A stretch of 64,000 nucleotides of DNA, from positions 5,332,001-5,396,000 of the forward strand of contig JBHGNT010000010.1 of assembly GCA_043228905.1 (NCBI GenBank). The letters run 5' to 3'. Under the pieces are notes generated by a model. That model did no database searches and had not been told where the DNA came from. It worked only from the letters and a program-made list of their open reading frames with translations. Each line of letters opens with the position of its first letter. Within the stretch, counting starts at the first letter, position 1. This document shows positions 1 to 10,173 of the stretch, piece by piece. The position numbers were made by a program, and so were the translations under genes. This stretch comes from Azolla caroliniana (Eukaryota > Polypodiophyta).

Positions 1-114
1 ACCGGACGGGGAGCGCGAGCAACACGGAGCGACGCCAGGAGAAGTCGATTGGTAGAACCAACTGCCACAGACGTTGACACTACTATCCTACCTCAGGTTG
101 AGCTTGAGGGGGAG
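1..114 (+). other. 3' end of a copia internal region with polypurine tract
   Basis: These bases precede an LTR and end in a purine run (GAGGGGGAG at about 106-114). A purine run just before an LTR start is the plus-strand priming site of LTR retrotransposons. The rest of the element lies left of the window, so no protein is called. Confidence 0.6.
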
Positions 115-523
115 TGTTGAGCGGCAAGCTCAACTAGAGCCGGATCGGCTGAATAAGCTTGAGCCGGTAAGCGAGACGGATCGATATGACGGTGAGCAAC
201 CAAGCCGGCAAGCAACAGAGCCAGTGAGCTGGGGAGCTGGTTAGCCGGATCCAATTGGTAACCAGCAGCCTAGTGTTAAGTTTAGACTACTAGGTAGTTA
301 TAGTCTCGTAGTAAGTGTCAGATGCTCGTGTGAGCATTGAAGTACACGGTACTTCTATCAGTCCCATGAGGACTTGTATAAATAGCGTTGGTAAGCGCAT
401 TGTATGTACAGAGAACATTTCATATAATTTTGAATTAGCGTTCTGCTCTCTCTGTCTGTCTCTCCCGCGTACTCTCTCTCACTCTGTGTTTCCTGTGTTT
501 CTATTTTAACGCTTCCGCAAACA
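115..523 (+). mobile_element. Copia-type 3' LTR (409 bp)
   Basis: It starts TGTTGAGC right after a polypurine tract and ends CCGCAAACA, the usual TG...CA limits. A TATA-like TATAAATA lies at about 376, followed by a pyrimidine-rich leader, which fits an LTR promoter and R/U5 region. The 5' partner is outside the window, so LTR divergence cannot be judged. The right limit is set only by the CA end. Confidence 0.65.
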
Positions 524-1139
524 TATATGTTTTCACATCATTTTGAAGAGGTATACAGTATCAAAAGGGTGGAAAGTTCTTCAATCTCGAGGCCATTATT
601 ATCGAACCACTTCATCACTTGTGATTACCAGATTCCTTCTACCTTTGCTTGTAAGTTTTTATGGTGGCATAGTTTGGAGATGGTTGATGTGATTCATTGT
701 TTGGAAAAATACCTCTACCATCACATCGGGCATTGTGGCTAATTCAACTCAGATGATCATGATTGGTGTAGAGGTTGTACTGCATCTGTTAGGGTTGATA
801 ATAATGATAAACATGGAAACGATGTGTTTGAGGATTAGCGTTGTGAGATTGGTGATGGCATTGCGGGGTGGGGGGTGGTGCCTACAATGGCTCCACCCCC
901 TTCCCAAGGGGGTTTAACGTAAGGGAAGAGAGAGAGAAAGAGAGATGACAAGAGAGAAAGATTGAGAGAGAATTATTCCTTGTTTCATTCATTCCCCATA
1001 AGGGGGTTAAATAGCTACAAAAGGGGGTAGATACATAGGGGTGCAAGCCCCCTTGACCATTCACACTAATCACTCACTCACGCCTCTTCTTATCTGTCCA
1101 CATGCACTCACGTGTGCATGTGCATTTGTCCTATAAATT
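524..1139. other. Unassigned stretch without a recognisable gene
   Basis: There is no protein I recognise here. The stretch has a short GA-rich run near 925-970 and several GGGGG/CCCCC blocks (890-1050) that could pair as small hairpins. The short reading frames look like chance. Confidence 0.4.
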
Positions 1140-1557
1140 TAAGTTTTCGTTTAAGTCTTTCTTTTCCCTCCGTTTTTGTGTTTGTCTTCTTCTATGCTTC
1201 ATACATTTTCTATCCCGTTGTTGTCTACATCTTCTTTATCTTCTTCCCGCCATTCTGTCTCCTACGATTTCCTCTATGCTTCTTCTCTTCCTTCTTCGTC
1301 TTCCTTCTCTCTGTTTATTCTTCTTCTTTTCTGTTTCTCCTTTCGCTTTCTCCTTCTTCATGTTCCCTTTCTTCTTCCTCTTCTTGTCTGCATTTTCTAT
1401 TCTATTTTCCGCTTCATCTTTCTCTTCTTTCTATCTTCCTCCTCTTTTCTCTTTCTTCTTCTTCTTCTTCTTGTTTTTTCTTTGTTCGTCTACCGTCGCT
1501 TCTCCTTCCTCTTCCTCTTCCTCTTCCTCTTCCTCTTCTTCCGTACATCTTGTACGG
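1140..1557 (+). repeat. Long polypyrimidine (C/T) tract
   Basis: For about 400 bases the plus strand is almost pure C and T, ending in repeated TTC and TCC units (TCTTCCTCTTCCTCTTCC-like). Three overlapping open frames exist only because T/C-rich codons (Ser, Phe, Leu) never form stops; they are not genes. Confidence 0.85.
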
Positions 1558-1759
1558 TAACACGTCATCCTAATAACATGACTTGTGGAGGCTTTATTTA
1601 CGTCCTATGGTCTTGGGCCCATATGGCTATAACATATATGCGGCAGGGTGAGCATGGTGTCAAATAGCCATGCAATGGTAAGAGTCCATTGGAAGTGTAT
1701 CCTATGACATTGTCATTCAAGCATGGTCAGAGTTGCATATCCTCGAGCAAGATGATCCT

Positions 1760-2134
1760 TGGTCCTTGAGTTTGTGCATGAAGCTAACAATAGGCAACGG
1801 TTCGGTTCAAGAGGGTCAAAACTAAACCGTTTAAAATTTTTGAAACCTGAACCGAACGACAAAATTGTTAAACTGAACCGTTAAATTTGTTCCAAACAAT
1901 TAAACCATAAAACTGTTAAAACCGTGGTTTCATGGAGTTTGGTCCTTGAGTTTGTGCATGAAGCCAACAATCGGCAATGGTTCGATTCGAGAGGGTCAAA
2001 ACCGAACCAGTTTGGAACTGAACCGTTTAAAATTTTTGAAACCTGAACCGAACCACAAAATCGTTAAACTGAACCGTAAAATTTGTTTCAAACAGTTAAA
2101 CCATTAAACCGTTAAAACCGCGGTTTCATGGTTT
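1760..2134. repeat. 180-bp tandem duplication covering an element end and its flank
   Basis: The segment starting TGGTCCTTGAGTTTGTGCAT at 1760 recurs at 1940 with a few substitutions. Each unit carries about 25 bp of flanking sequence plus the left end of the hAT-like element (AACAAT.GGCAA.GGTTC), so the duplication spans the insertion junction. Confidence 0.75.
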
Positions 2135-2460
2135 AGTTTCGGTTTTCAACTTAGGTCAAAATTTAATTTTTAAATTTAAAATATTTTATTTGTTTAAAGA
2201 TGTTCCTAAAATGTGAGAATAAGGTCTAAAAATGAAAAGATTGTTTAAAAACAAGTTTTTTAATTTTTTAAAAAATTTTAAAAAATAAAATAAAAAACAA
2301 AAAACTATTTAAACAATAGTTTTTAGCGGTTGAAACCAAACCGGAACCAAACCGAACCGTTTAAAAAAACCTGAACTTGAACCGAACCGAATCATTTAAA
2401 CCGTTAAGCTGTGGTTTCACAGTTCGGTTCAATTCAAACTGAACCATTGCCGATTGTTAC
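1785..2460. mobile_element. hAT-like non-autonomous inverted-repeat element
   Basis: The left end TAACAATAGGCAACGGTTC and the right end, read on the minus strand (TAACAATCGGCAATGGTTC), form terminal inverted repeats. The interior is made of many AACCGAACC-like units and an AT-rich centre, with no coding capacity. The flanks CATGAAGC (left) and CATGAAAG (right) match at 6 of 8 bases, consistent with an eroded 8-bp hAT target duplication. A relative lies at 53737-54128 in the opposite orientation. Assignment to hAT is an inference. Confidence 0.6.
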
Positions 2461-2730
2461 ATGAAAGGGAGATGTGATGTCTCTTTAAGCTGAATGCTTA
2501 GGTCAAATAATCCACTTGGTATCCCAAGCTCCATACTACATACGAACTTTGAAGGAAACACTCTCTTCCCAAAGTAGTTGGTTGTTGAAGAATCCAAGTA
2601 ACATGGCCCTTGAACAAGCTAATCCAAAGAGGATTTGTGAAAATGGAGAATAAATATCATCGTAAACGGATTTCGCACAATAATGAGCTACTTTGCAGAG
2701 GTATTGTGGGCAACAAGCTAATAATACGTG

Positions 2731-3070
2731 TTGAGAATCAAGCTCAACTAGTGTGACCATGTGCTTATGAAGAAAAGCAAAATGTGTGAAAAAGTGCGTG
2801 AGAAGCATGATAATGTAATCGGTGTGAACTGTCTCGTTACAAGAAAAACTAGATTGTGATATCTAGTTAGTTGTTAAGTGACAGAATCATACTCGAGTTG
2901 ATATCTATGAGTAGATTTGGCAGCCCCTTGAGGACTCGTATATAAAACCCCCTTGGCCCATTGTGATTACTTCATGATCTTTTCTTGATTAATATAGTTT
3001 CCTCTTGAGTGCATAAGTTGTCATTCCCCTATTGTGTATTTTATTATTTTTGGTTATTTTCTCTAGAGTA
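2731..3070 (+). mobile_element. Possible solo LTR or LTR fragment
   Basis: It starts TGTTGAGAATCAAGCTCAAC, closely resembling the LTR start at 35994 read on the minus strand. A TATATAAAAC box lies near 2939, followed by a T-rich leader. I see no clear right end or target duplication, so this stays tentative. Confidence 0.4.
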
Positions 3071-4032
3071 GAAATGCAGGGATCGACTCTTAACAAGGCA
3101 AATCATTAGAAAGATTTATGGAGACTTTTAGTGTCAATGATTGCCCGTCTTTGGGAGCTCCCTATGCTCTGCGCGGTGTGATAGGGCAGATGCGAACTTC
3201 ATCACATAAGTTAGAGATTGAGGTGAGCGGATATACACGAACACCTCTAGAAGAAAGAATTTGCCAATAGTGTCATTAAGGAGTGGAATTCGAAGAACAC
3301 TATATTTGTCACTGTAATGTCTTTTATGAAATCAAAGGGACATACCATTGCCTCTTTAAACAAGGCGAAGCCCACTAGGCAAGGTAATGGAATATGAGGA
3401 ACAACGGTGCCTACGACTTTTCTTGCTAGAACTCAAGAGACATAGGGAAAAGTTGTTGAAGGACAATAATACAAGCTCATCCACAAAGAACAATCACAAC
3501 TTTCTTTATCCCCATCACTCCTACTAATGCTACAAGTCAATCAAGGGATACACAATAGGCTCCCGACCAAGACATACCAAAGAGGTTACAATAGATCATG
3601 CAATAACAAATTGTCATGCATGTAGGACCCGACCCCATGGACCACGACCTCAACACCCTTGTCAACAAATAAAGGCCATTATCTCCAACCATCGTAGGTG
3701 CTTCCCTCACTTTGGAGACCTCTCCATTCTGGATCGATCTATGTGAGAGATCTTTCAAAGACAAAAGTTATAATATACCTAACTTGAGAATCTCACACGT
3801 GTCAAAAACCAGTTTCCCTCATCTCTTTTTATTTTATTTACTTTTATATTTACTAAGTAATATTTATTCTATTTTGATTTGTTGTTCTCAAAGACGAGAC
3901 AACACTTAAGATGTAATATCTTGTTTGGTCTTTTTGGCCTTTCTGGCCATTCTGGCCTCTTAGAAGACGTTAATATTTCTTTCTTTCTTTATCACGCACC
4001 CACTCGCATACACTCACGATGCTTCCGCATAC
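3071..4032. other. AT-rich stretch without a recognisable gene
   Basis: No conserved protein is visible. The only notable piece is a copy of the dispersed GAAAGA-TATTAACG module at 3945-3992. Confidence 0.35.
3945..3992 (-). repeat. Dispersed TATTAACG module, single end
   Basis: On the minus strand it reads GAAAGAAATATTAACGTCTT, then CTAAGAGGCCAGAATGGCC. It matches the termini of the small element in PDIL5-4 intron 13 (11865-12135). No partner end is seen nearby. Confidence 0.5.
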
Positions 4033-4312
4033 TCCAATTCAACTAGAGTTAGATTCTTTATGGAATGTCCCAAACCATTGACTTACTCCAATTCTACTCG
4101 AGTTAGATTCTTTACGGAATGTTCCAAACCATTGACTTACTCCAATTCTATGAGAGTTAAGATTCTTTACAGGATGTTCCAAACCATTGACTTACTCCAA
4201 TTCTATGAGAGTTAAGATTCTTTACAGGATGTTCCAAACCATTGACTTACTCGAATTCTATGAGAGTTAAGATTCTTTAGGGGATGTTCCAAACTATTGA
4301 CTTGATATAATT
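4033..4312 (+). repeat. Minisatellite, about five copies of a 57-58 bp unit
   Basis: The unit is TACTCCAATTCTA.GAGAGTT, then a block AGATTCTTTAC.GGATGTTCC, then AAACCATTGACT. Five head-to-tail copies are visible, and the middle ones are nearly identical. There are no spacers or symmetry of a CRISPR array. Confidence 0.9.
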
Positions 4313-4683
4313 AGATTCCTATGCATTTAGTAAGAAAGCTAAGAAGGGAGAGCTTATTGGTGGTAGTGTGTGGGCAATATGACAATATGTCAGGCTATTC
4401 GGAGGTTGTTCTTAAGAAAAGGAAAAAATTACTGCAGTTATGGAGGAAGTTGCCTCTATTCACGGTCTCCTCTCAAGGACCAATCTGGAAATATCATTAG
4501 CCTTGGCCCTTCCCATGATTATCCTTTTTGTATTTAACACTCTCTAATTGTACATTTTGTAGCCTTTCGGCGTTTTTTTCTTAATACTAATGAAGGAAAT
4601 CTTTTCGGAAAAAGAAGAAGAAGCTAAGATGGCTCCACAAGGGTCTAAGGAGGATAATCTTGATAGAGCTTACAATCCAGGTT
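4313..4683. other. Flank of the copia insertion, no gene recognised
   Basis: Non-coding sequence. It ends with the left insertion point of the copia element (…CCAGGTT). Confidence 0.35.
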
Positions 4684-5316
4684 TATTAGAAATATTGAGA
4701 ATCGAGTAGATAGGTATATAGAGTTACAACTGCAGAGATGGATATATGAAAACAGAATTTCTATTACATATGAGAGTAGTTCAAAATGGTAGTTTTCCCA
4801 TGCGCTCACACCTTAGAGCTTAGATAGGATATGGACCGGCTCACTACAAAATTAGTGGGGACTAATGATCAATCTGACCACTGTGTGAGAAAAGTGACTT
4901 ATAATCTATGTTTGGTCTTAGTATAAATGTGCAAGTCAGTTGACAGTAGTGGAGATATTCCTTTTCTGTCAACTGACTTGTCATTTAATATGACCCAACT
5001 CCCTAGGTACAGGCTAGTGCTAGATAATACTTATCTTGAAGTCAATGACGCATACTTCAAGACTAAGTACATCGTAACTTGCCCACAAAATATTCTAGCT
5101 GACTTGATTAGCCAATCCTTTTATCTATTTCTCTCTTTCCCAAATATATTGTGTCCTACGCATCTACGGTTTCCTAGATTAACACCTTATCGACCCATAT
5201 GGTCGAGTTGCACACTAGCCGCTCCTCATTTGGGGCGCTATCACAAAATGTGCACTCTAAGAGCACATATGGGGATAGATTTACAACTTGGGGCTGATCA
5301 TTGATTATATCTAACA
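4684..5316 (-). repeat. 3' LTR of the young copia element
   Basis: It is identical in length (633 bp) to 9541-10173 and differs at about three positions. The end of the pol frame (stop at 5311-5313) runs into this LTR. Confidence 0.95.
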
Positions 5317-8300
5317 CGCCCCCTTAATGATCAACCCATTGAGTTCACTTGGAATTGGGCCAACACCTAGTCGTCGAAGGTGTTGTTGCAACTGTTCTGC
5401 TCCAAGCGCCTTTGTGAAGATATCTGCAGCATTTTCTGATGTTGGACAGTACTCAAGCTCCACAATCTCATCATTTATTAGCTCCCGCACATAGTGATAC
5501 TGAATCTCTATGTGTTTAGTACGTGCATGAAATACGGGGTTCTTGGCAATGGCCATGCAACTCTGATTGTCACACCTCAATACCGTTGCCGTCCTTATTG
5601 GGACTGCCACATCCATAAGGATTCTTCTTAGCCAAACTACCTCGCATGCCGCTATGCATGCTGCTTTGTATTCTGCTTCTGTTGAAGATAGTGCCACTGT
5701 TGGTTATTTTTTACTACTCCATGAAACAGCTCCAGATCCTATTGAAAAACAATATCCAGAAACTGATTTTCTGGAATCACTATCTCCAGCCCAATCGGAG
5801 TCGCAATATCCACTAAGTTGGTCAATTGTTGGCTTGTAGAAGATTCCATAATTTAAAGTACCCACAATGTACTTTAATACACGTAGAGCAGCTTTCCAAT
5901 GAGTCTCCTTCGGCTTGTTGCTGAATCGACTCACCACATTGACTGCAAAACAAATATCCGGCCTAGTGTTGCATAGGAAAATTAGACTTCCTACTAGTTG
6001 TCTATACTTCCTTATGTCAACCATTGGTGATGAGTCTTCTTGGGATAGCTTGCAGTTTGACTCCATTGGAGTCGACTTCGACTTGCTGTCCATCATCCCG
6101 AAGGTCTTCAAGATCTCTGTTGCATACTTTCTTTGTGACATGAAGATGCCGACCGAGGTTTGCCAAACCTCAATTCCAAGGAAGTAGTGTAGAATCCCCA
6201 AGTCTGTCATTTCAAACTCAGTTTTCAAACACTCTTGTGTTTGGCCAATGCACTCTTCATGGTCACCAGTAAGTACTAGATCATCCACGTAAATGATAAT
6301 GATGACTTGTTTCCCGTCCTTCATTTTGACATACATACTTGCATCCGAAGCACATTGCTTAAAGTCGATTGATCGTAAGAAGTTGTCTATCCTCTTGTTC
6401 CAAGCTCTTGGTGCTTGCTTTAGACCATATAGTGCCTTCTTCAGCTTGCAAACTTTGTTTTCTGAATTCGGTATCTCAAACCCCGGTGGTTGTGTCACAT
6501 ATACCTCCTCCTTGAGATGCCCATTCAGAAATGCTGATTTGACATCCATTTGATAAATCGGCCATCCTCTTGAAGCAGCCAACGCTATGACCATTCGAAT
6601 TGTTGTCATGCGAGCTGTCGGGGCAAATGTTTCTTGTACATCGAACCCTTCAATTTGGGAGTATCCTTGCGCTACTAGCCTGGCCTTGAATTTCTCCAAA
6701 GAGCCATCAGCTTTATACTTTACTTTCCATACCCACTTCGTGCCTATCACCTTCTTCTTTGTTGGCCTCTCTACCAACTCCCATGTGTCATTTTTCATGA
6801 TGCTATCATATTCTGATATCATCGCCTCTTTCCACTTCGGGTCGGCCATAGCTTCCTCCACCGAGGTCGGCTCACTCACTGAGCCTATGATGTCCACCAT
6901 CAGAGCCATGTTGACAATGTGGTCAGAGGTTCTTCCTTGCTCCTGTATTCTTCTTGATCTTCGTAATCCATCAGTTGAAGTTTCAGGAAACTCAACTTTA
7001 GGAGTATGATCATTGAAGAGTTGTTGAGCCCACTTAGGTATTTTCTTTACATGTGGGACTGGCATAGGCTGAACTAGTGAACCATTACCATCAGATGGTT
7101 CAGCTTCCTTTTTTGGATAATGGGTCGGGATTGGGTAAAATACTTCTTCAGTTGATGAGATAACTTGAGAATCGTTGTTCTCAGCTAGCTGTGGTTGTTC
7201 CTCATCGAACACCACATCGCGGCTTGTCAATATCTTTCTTGCCTCTGGATCGTAGAGTCCATAGGCCTTTGACTCTTCACTATATCCGAGAAAGATACAC
7301 TTTTTGCTTTTAGCATCCAACTTCTTTCTGCTCACATCTGGAATATGTGCGTAGCACATACACCCAAAGGTTCTGAAGTGCAGCACTGAAGGTTTCTTGC
7401 CTGAATAAGCTTCTTGGGGTGTTTTCCCTTGAAGTGCCTTCGTGTAGCTCCGATTGAGGATGTAAACTGCTGTGTTCACTGCTTCAGCCCAGAATGGGTC
7501 GGGCAGCGCTTGTGCCTTCAACATACACCTAGCCATCTCGACAACTGTTCGATTTCGACGTTCGACAACGCCATTTTGTTGTGGGGTGTAGGCAGTTGTA
7601 AGTTGGCGCTTAATTCCATGCTCTTTGCAATACTCACAGAATTCTATTGATAAGAATTCTCCACCTCGATCAGAGCGTAGCTCCTTCACTAACTTTCCAG
7701 ACTCTCGCTCGACAAACTTATGCCATCTTTTGAAGATTTTAAAAGCTTCAGCCTTCTCCCGAAGGAAGTAAACCCACATCTTTCTGCTGAAGTCGTCGAC
7801 TATTAGCATATAGTAGAGAGATCCACCCATTGCAGGAGTCACCATTTTTCCAGAGAGGTCAATGTGTATTAGCTGTAGAGGAGTCTTTGCCCGATTTTGA
7901 CTCTCTTTTGGAATGGCTGATCTTTGATGCTTGCCCATCATACAAGCATCACAAACATGACTTAAGTCAGATAGGGTTGGCAACCCAACTACCATATTCG
8001 ACTTCTTCATCTCCTTCAACACAGCAACGTTGAGATGCCCAAATCTCTCATGCCATTGCTTTGTGTTGGTACTTGTGTTGTGGTCAGTAGAAATGGTAAA
8101 CGCGCTCAGCTCATAGAGATTGTTGCGCCTCACCCCTATTCCTACAACCTTGCCAGCAGAATCTGTTATTTCTGCACCCGACTTCTTGAATCGAACATCA
8201 AGACCCTTGTCAGTCAGTGCAGAAATGGACAGTAGATTCTTCTTCAGATCTGGCACGTACAACACTTGAGAGAGATGCTTTGTCCCACCGGTCGTTGCTT

Positions 8301-9405
8301 TGAGGGAGACGGTTCCGGTTCCTTTGGCCGGACATCGAGCATTGTTCCCGACCACAACATTGATGGGCTCTTGTAGAGGTGTCCAAGAACTGTACCAGTC
8401 ACGATTACTGGTCATATGTCGGGATGCTCCACTATCGAGAATCCAAGACTCATCAACAACTTGAGTGTCAACTGAAGAACACACTTCTTCAGTTGCGACC
8501 CATAACTCAAGTTCATCTACGACATTGTTAGCGGACTCGGGCTCTCTCCAAGAAGTCTTATTAGAACCATTCTTCTCATCCGCCATCTTCTTTCGACAAT
8601 CCTTGATTGTGTGACCCTTCTTGTCACAGTAGAAACACGATCCATTGAACTTCTTCTTCTTCGGTATCCTATTCGCATTGTTTGAATTGGATGCCCCTTC
8701 ACCCTTAGTCCTAGAGACAAATGCTGAATCTTCCCTTTCTTCTCTTGTCTTCAGCCGAAGCTCCTCTTCAAGCAGCATTGCACTTAGTTCATCAAATTTT
8801 AAAGGAGTGGGTCGAACCTGAGTGTTCAATGTTGTCACAATGCCATCATACTTGAAAGGAAGTACTCGAATGCACCGACGAGCCATATCCTCTTGAGAGA
8901 CGACTACTCCAACAGCCGCCAGCTGATCTTGAAGATCCTTAATCCTTTTTACAAAGAATTCTACTTTCTCTCCATCAGCGAGCTTCTCTGCAGCAAGCTG
9001 ATTTTCGAGGTTTTGTATCCTTGTATAGTTTCTGGTCTCATACTGGCTGGCCAATATGCTCCAAGCTTCATGTGCCCTAGTTGTATGTTGCACTAGTGTT
9101 AGTACGGAGTCACATACACCAGTGACTATGGTACATAGCGCATCAGCATTCCTTCTCTTCCAGGCTCGAAGTAGATCAGCATTTGGAGGAATTGATGTGG
9201 TAGGGTGTGCAGGGTCAAAGGTTGCCATGGGCTCAGGGTCTCCCCCTGTGGGTCCCATGATTGTTTCCAACAACTCGTAGGAATCCAAAATGGCAGACAT
9301 TTTGAACTTCCATAGAGTGTAGTTGGTTCCATCTAGCTTTCCATCAGACAATGGAGGTGGGCGAATGCGCAATGGAGCAGCTGCAACATTCGTGGACAAG
9401 GCCAT
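5311..9405 (-). pseudogene. Copia gag-pol polyprotein with one in-frame stop
   Basis: The frame starts at the ATG at 9405 and runs about 1233 codons to a stop at 5704-5706. It then continues in the same frame to 5311, for about 1360 codons in all. Domains in order: gag with a CCHC knuckle [14 protein letters not shown] (about residue 255); aspartic protease DSGAS (about 322); integrase with an HHCC zinc site, then catalytic D, D (SDRGGEF, about 578) and E (GVVERRN, about 615); RT with YVDD (about 1038); RNase H with DSDWAGD (about 1200) and ALSSTEAEY just after the stop. The stop is a TAA where relatives usually have a glutamine codon, so one C-to-T change explains it. The break removes the end of RNase H. 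Everything else looks intact, so the proteins before the stop could still be made. Confidence 0.92.
5317..5326 (-). promoter_or_regulatory. Polypurine tract of the copia element
   Basis: On the minus strand AAGGGGGCG directly precedes the TGTTAGA start of the 3' LTR. This is the expected plus-strand priming site. Confidence 0.75.
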
Positions 9406-9407
9406 TG

Positions 9408-9411
<4 letters not shown>

Positions 9412-9480
<69 letters not shown>
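9412..9480 (-). repeat. (GA)n microsatellite in the copia leader
   Basis: About 34 CT units on the plus strand, which is (GA)n on the element strand. It lies between the primer site and the gag ATG at 9405 and ends only about 6 bases from the start codon. Confidence 0.95.
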
Positions 9481-9482
<2 letters not shown>

Positions 9483-9528
9483 CTAGACAGCAACTACCCG
9501 TATATACCTAATCTAGATCAACCTCTTC

Positions 9529-9540
9529 GCTCTGATACCA
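9529..9540 (-). promoter_or_regulatory. Primer-binding site (initiator Met-tRNA type)
   Basis: TGGTATCAGAGC on the minus strand directly follows the 5' LTR end. This is the standard plant copia primer site complementary to the 3' end of initiator tRNA-Met. Confidence 0.9.
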
Positions 9541-10173
9541 TATTAGAAATATTGAGAATCGAGTAGATAGGTATATAGAGTTACAACTGCAGAGATGGAT
9601 ATATGAAAACAGAATTTCTATTACATATGAGAGTAGTTCAAAATGGTAGTTTTCCCATGCGCTCACACCTTAGAGCTTAGATAGTATATGGACCGGCTCA
9701 CTACAAAATTAGTGAGGACTAATGATCAATCTGACCACTGTGTGAGAAAAGTGACTTATAATCTATGTTTGGTCTTAGTATAAATGTGCAAGTCAGTTGA
9801 CAGTAGTGGAGATATTCCTTTTCTGTCAACTGACTTGTCATTTAATATGACCCAACTCCCTAGGTACAGGCTAGTGCTAGATAATATTTATCTTGAAGTC
9901 AATGACGCATACTTCAAGACTAAGTACATCGTAACTTGCCCACAAAATATTCTAGCTGACTTGATTAGCCAATCCTTTTATCTATTTCTCTCTTTCCCAA
10001 ATATATTGTGTCCTACGCATCTACGGTTTCCTAGATTAACACCTTATCGACCCATATGGTCGAGTTGCACACTAGCCGCTCCTCATTTGGGGCGCTATCA
10101 CAAAATGTGCACTCTAAGAGCACATATGGGGATAGATTTACAACTTGGGGCTGATCATTGATTATATCTAACA
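9541..10173 (-). repeat. 5' LTR of the young copia element
   Basis: Partner of 4684-5316. On the element strand it runs from TGTTAGATAT to TTTCTAATA. The 125-codon open frame inside it (9784-10161, plus strand) recurs in both LTRs and is not a gene. Confidence 0.95.

Larger units (their letters stand above)
4684..10173 (-). mobile_element. Nearly intact Ty1/copia retrotransposon (5490 bp)
   Basis: Two 633-bp direct repeats flank a single gag-pol frame on the minus strand. A tRNA-iMet-type primer site abuts the 5' LTR and a polypurine tract abuts the 3' LTR. By eye I count only three substitutions between the LTRs (near 4825, 4855 and 5031 against their partners), so the insertion is recent. 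The order protease, integrase, RT, RNase H is the copia order. The LTR runs TGTTAGA...TCTAATA on the element strand, so its last dinucleotide is TA rather than CA. The flanks share only GTT, so no clean 5-bp target duplication is visible. The frame has one in-frame stop. Confidence 0.95.

Noticed and set aside
1102-1667. Three overlapping 150-160 codon open frames
   Set aside because: They lie in the polypyrimidine tract, where T/C-rich codons cannot form stops. The proteins are only Ser/Phe/Leu runs and all three frames are open at once.
4033-4312. CRISPR-like array
   Set aside because: Repeats are contiguous without unique spacers, and the genome is a plant nuclear one.
4927-5304. 125-codon open frame found twice (also 9784-10161)
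   Set aside because: It lies in both LTRs of the copia element on the antisense strand. Its repetition reflects the LTR, not a gene family.
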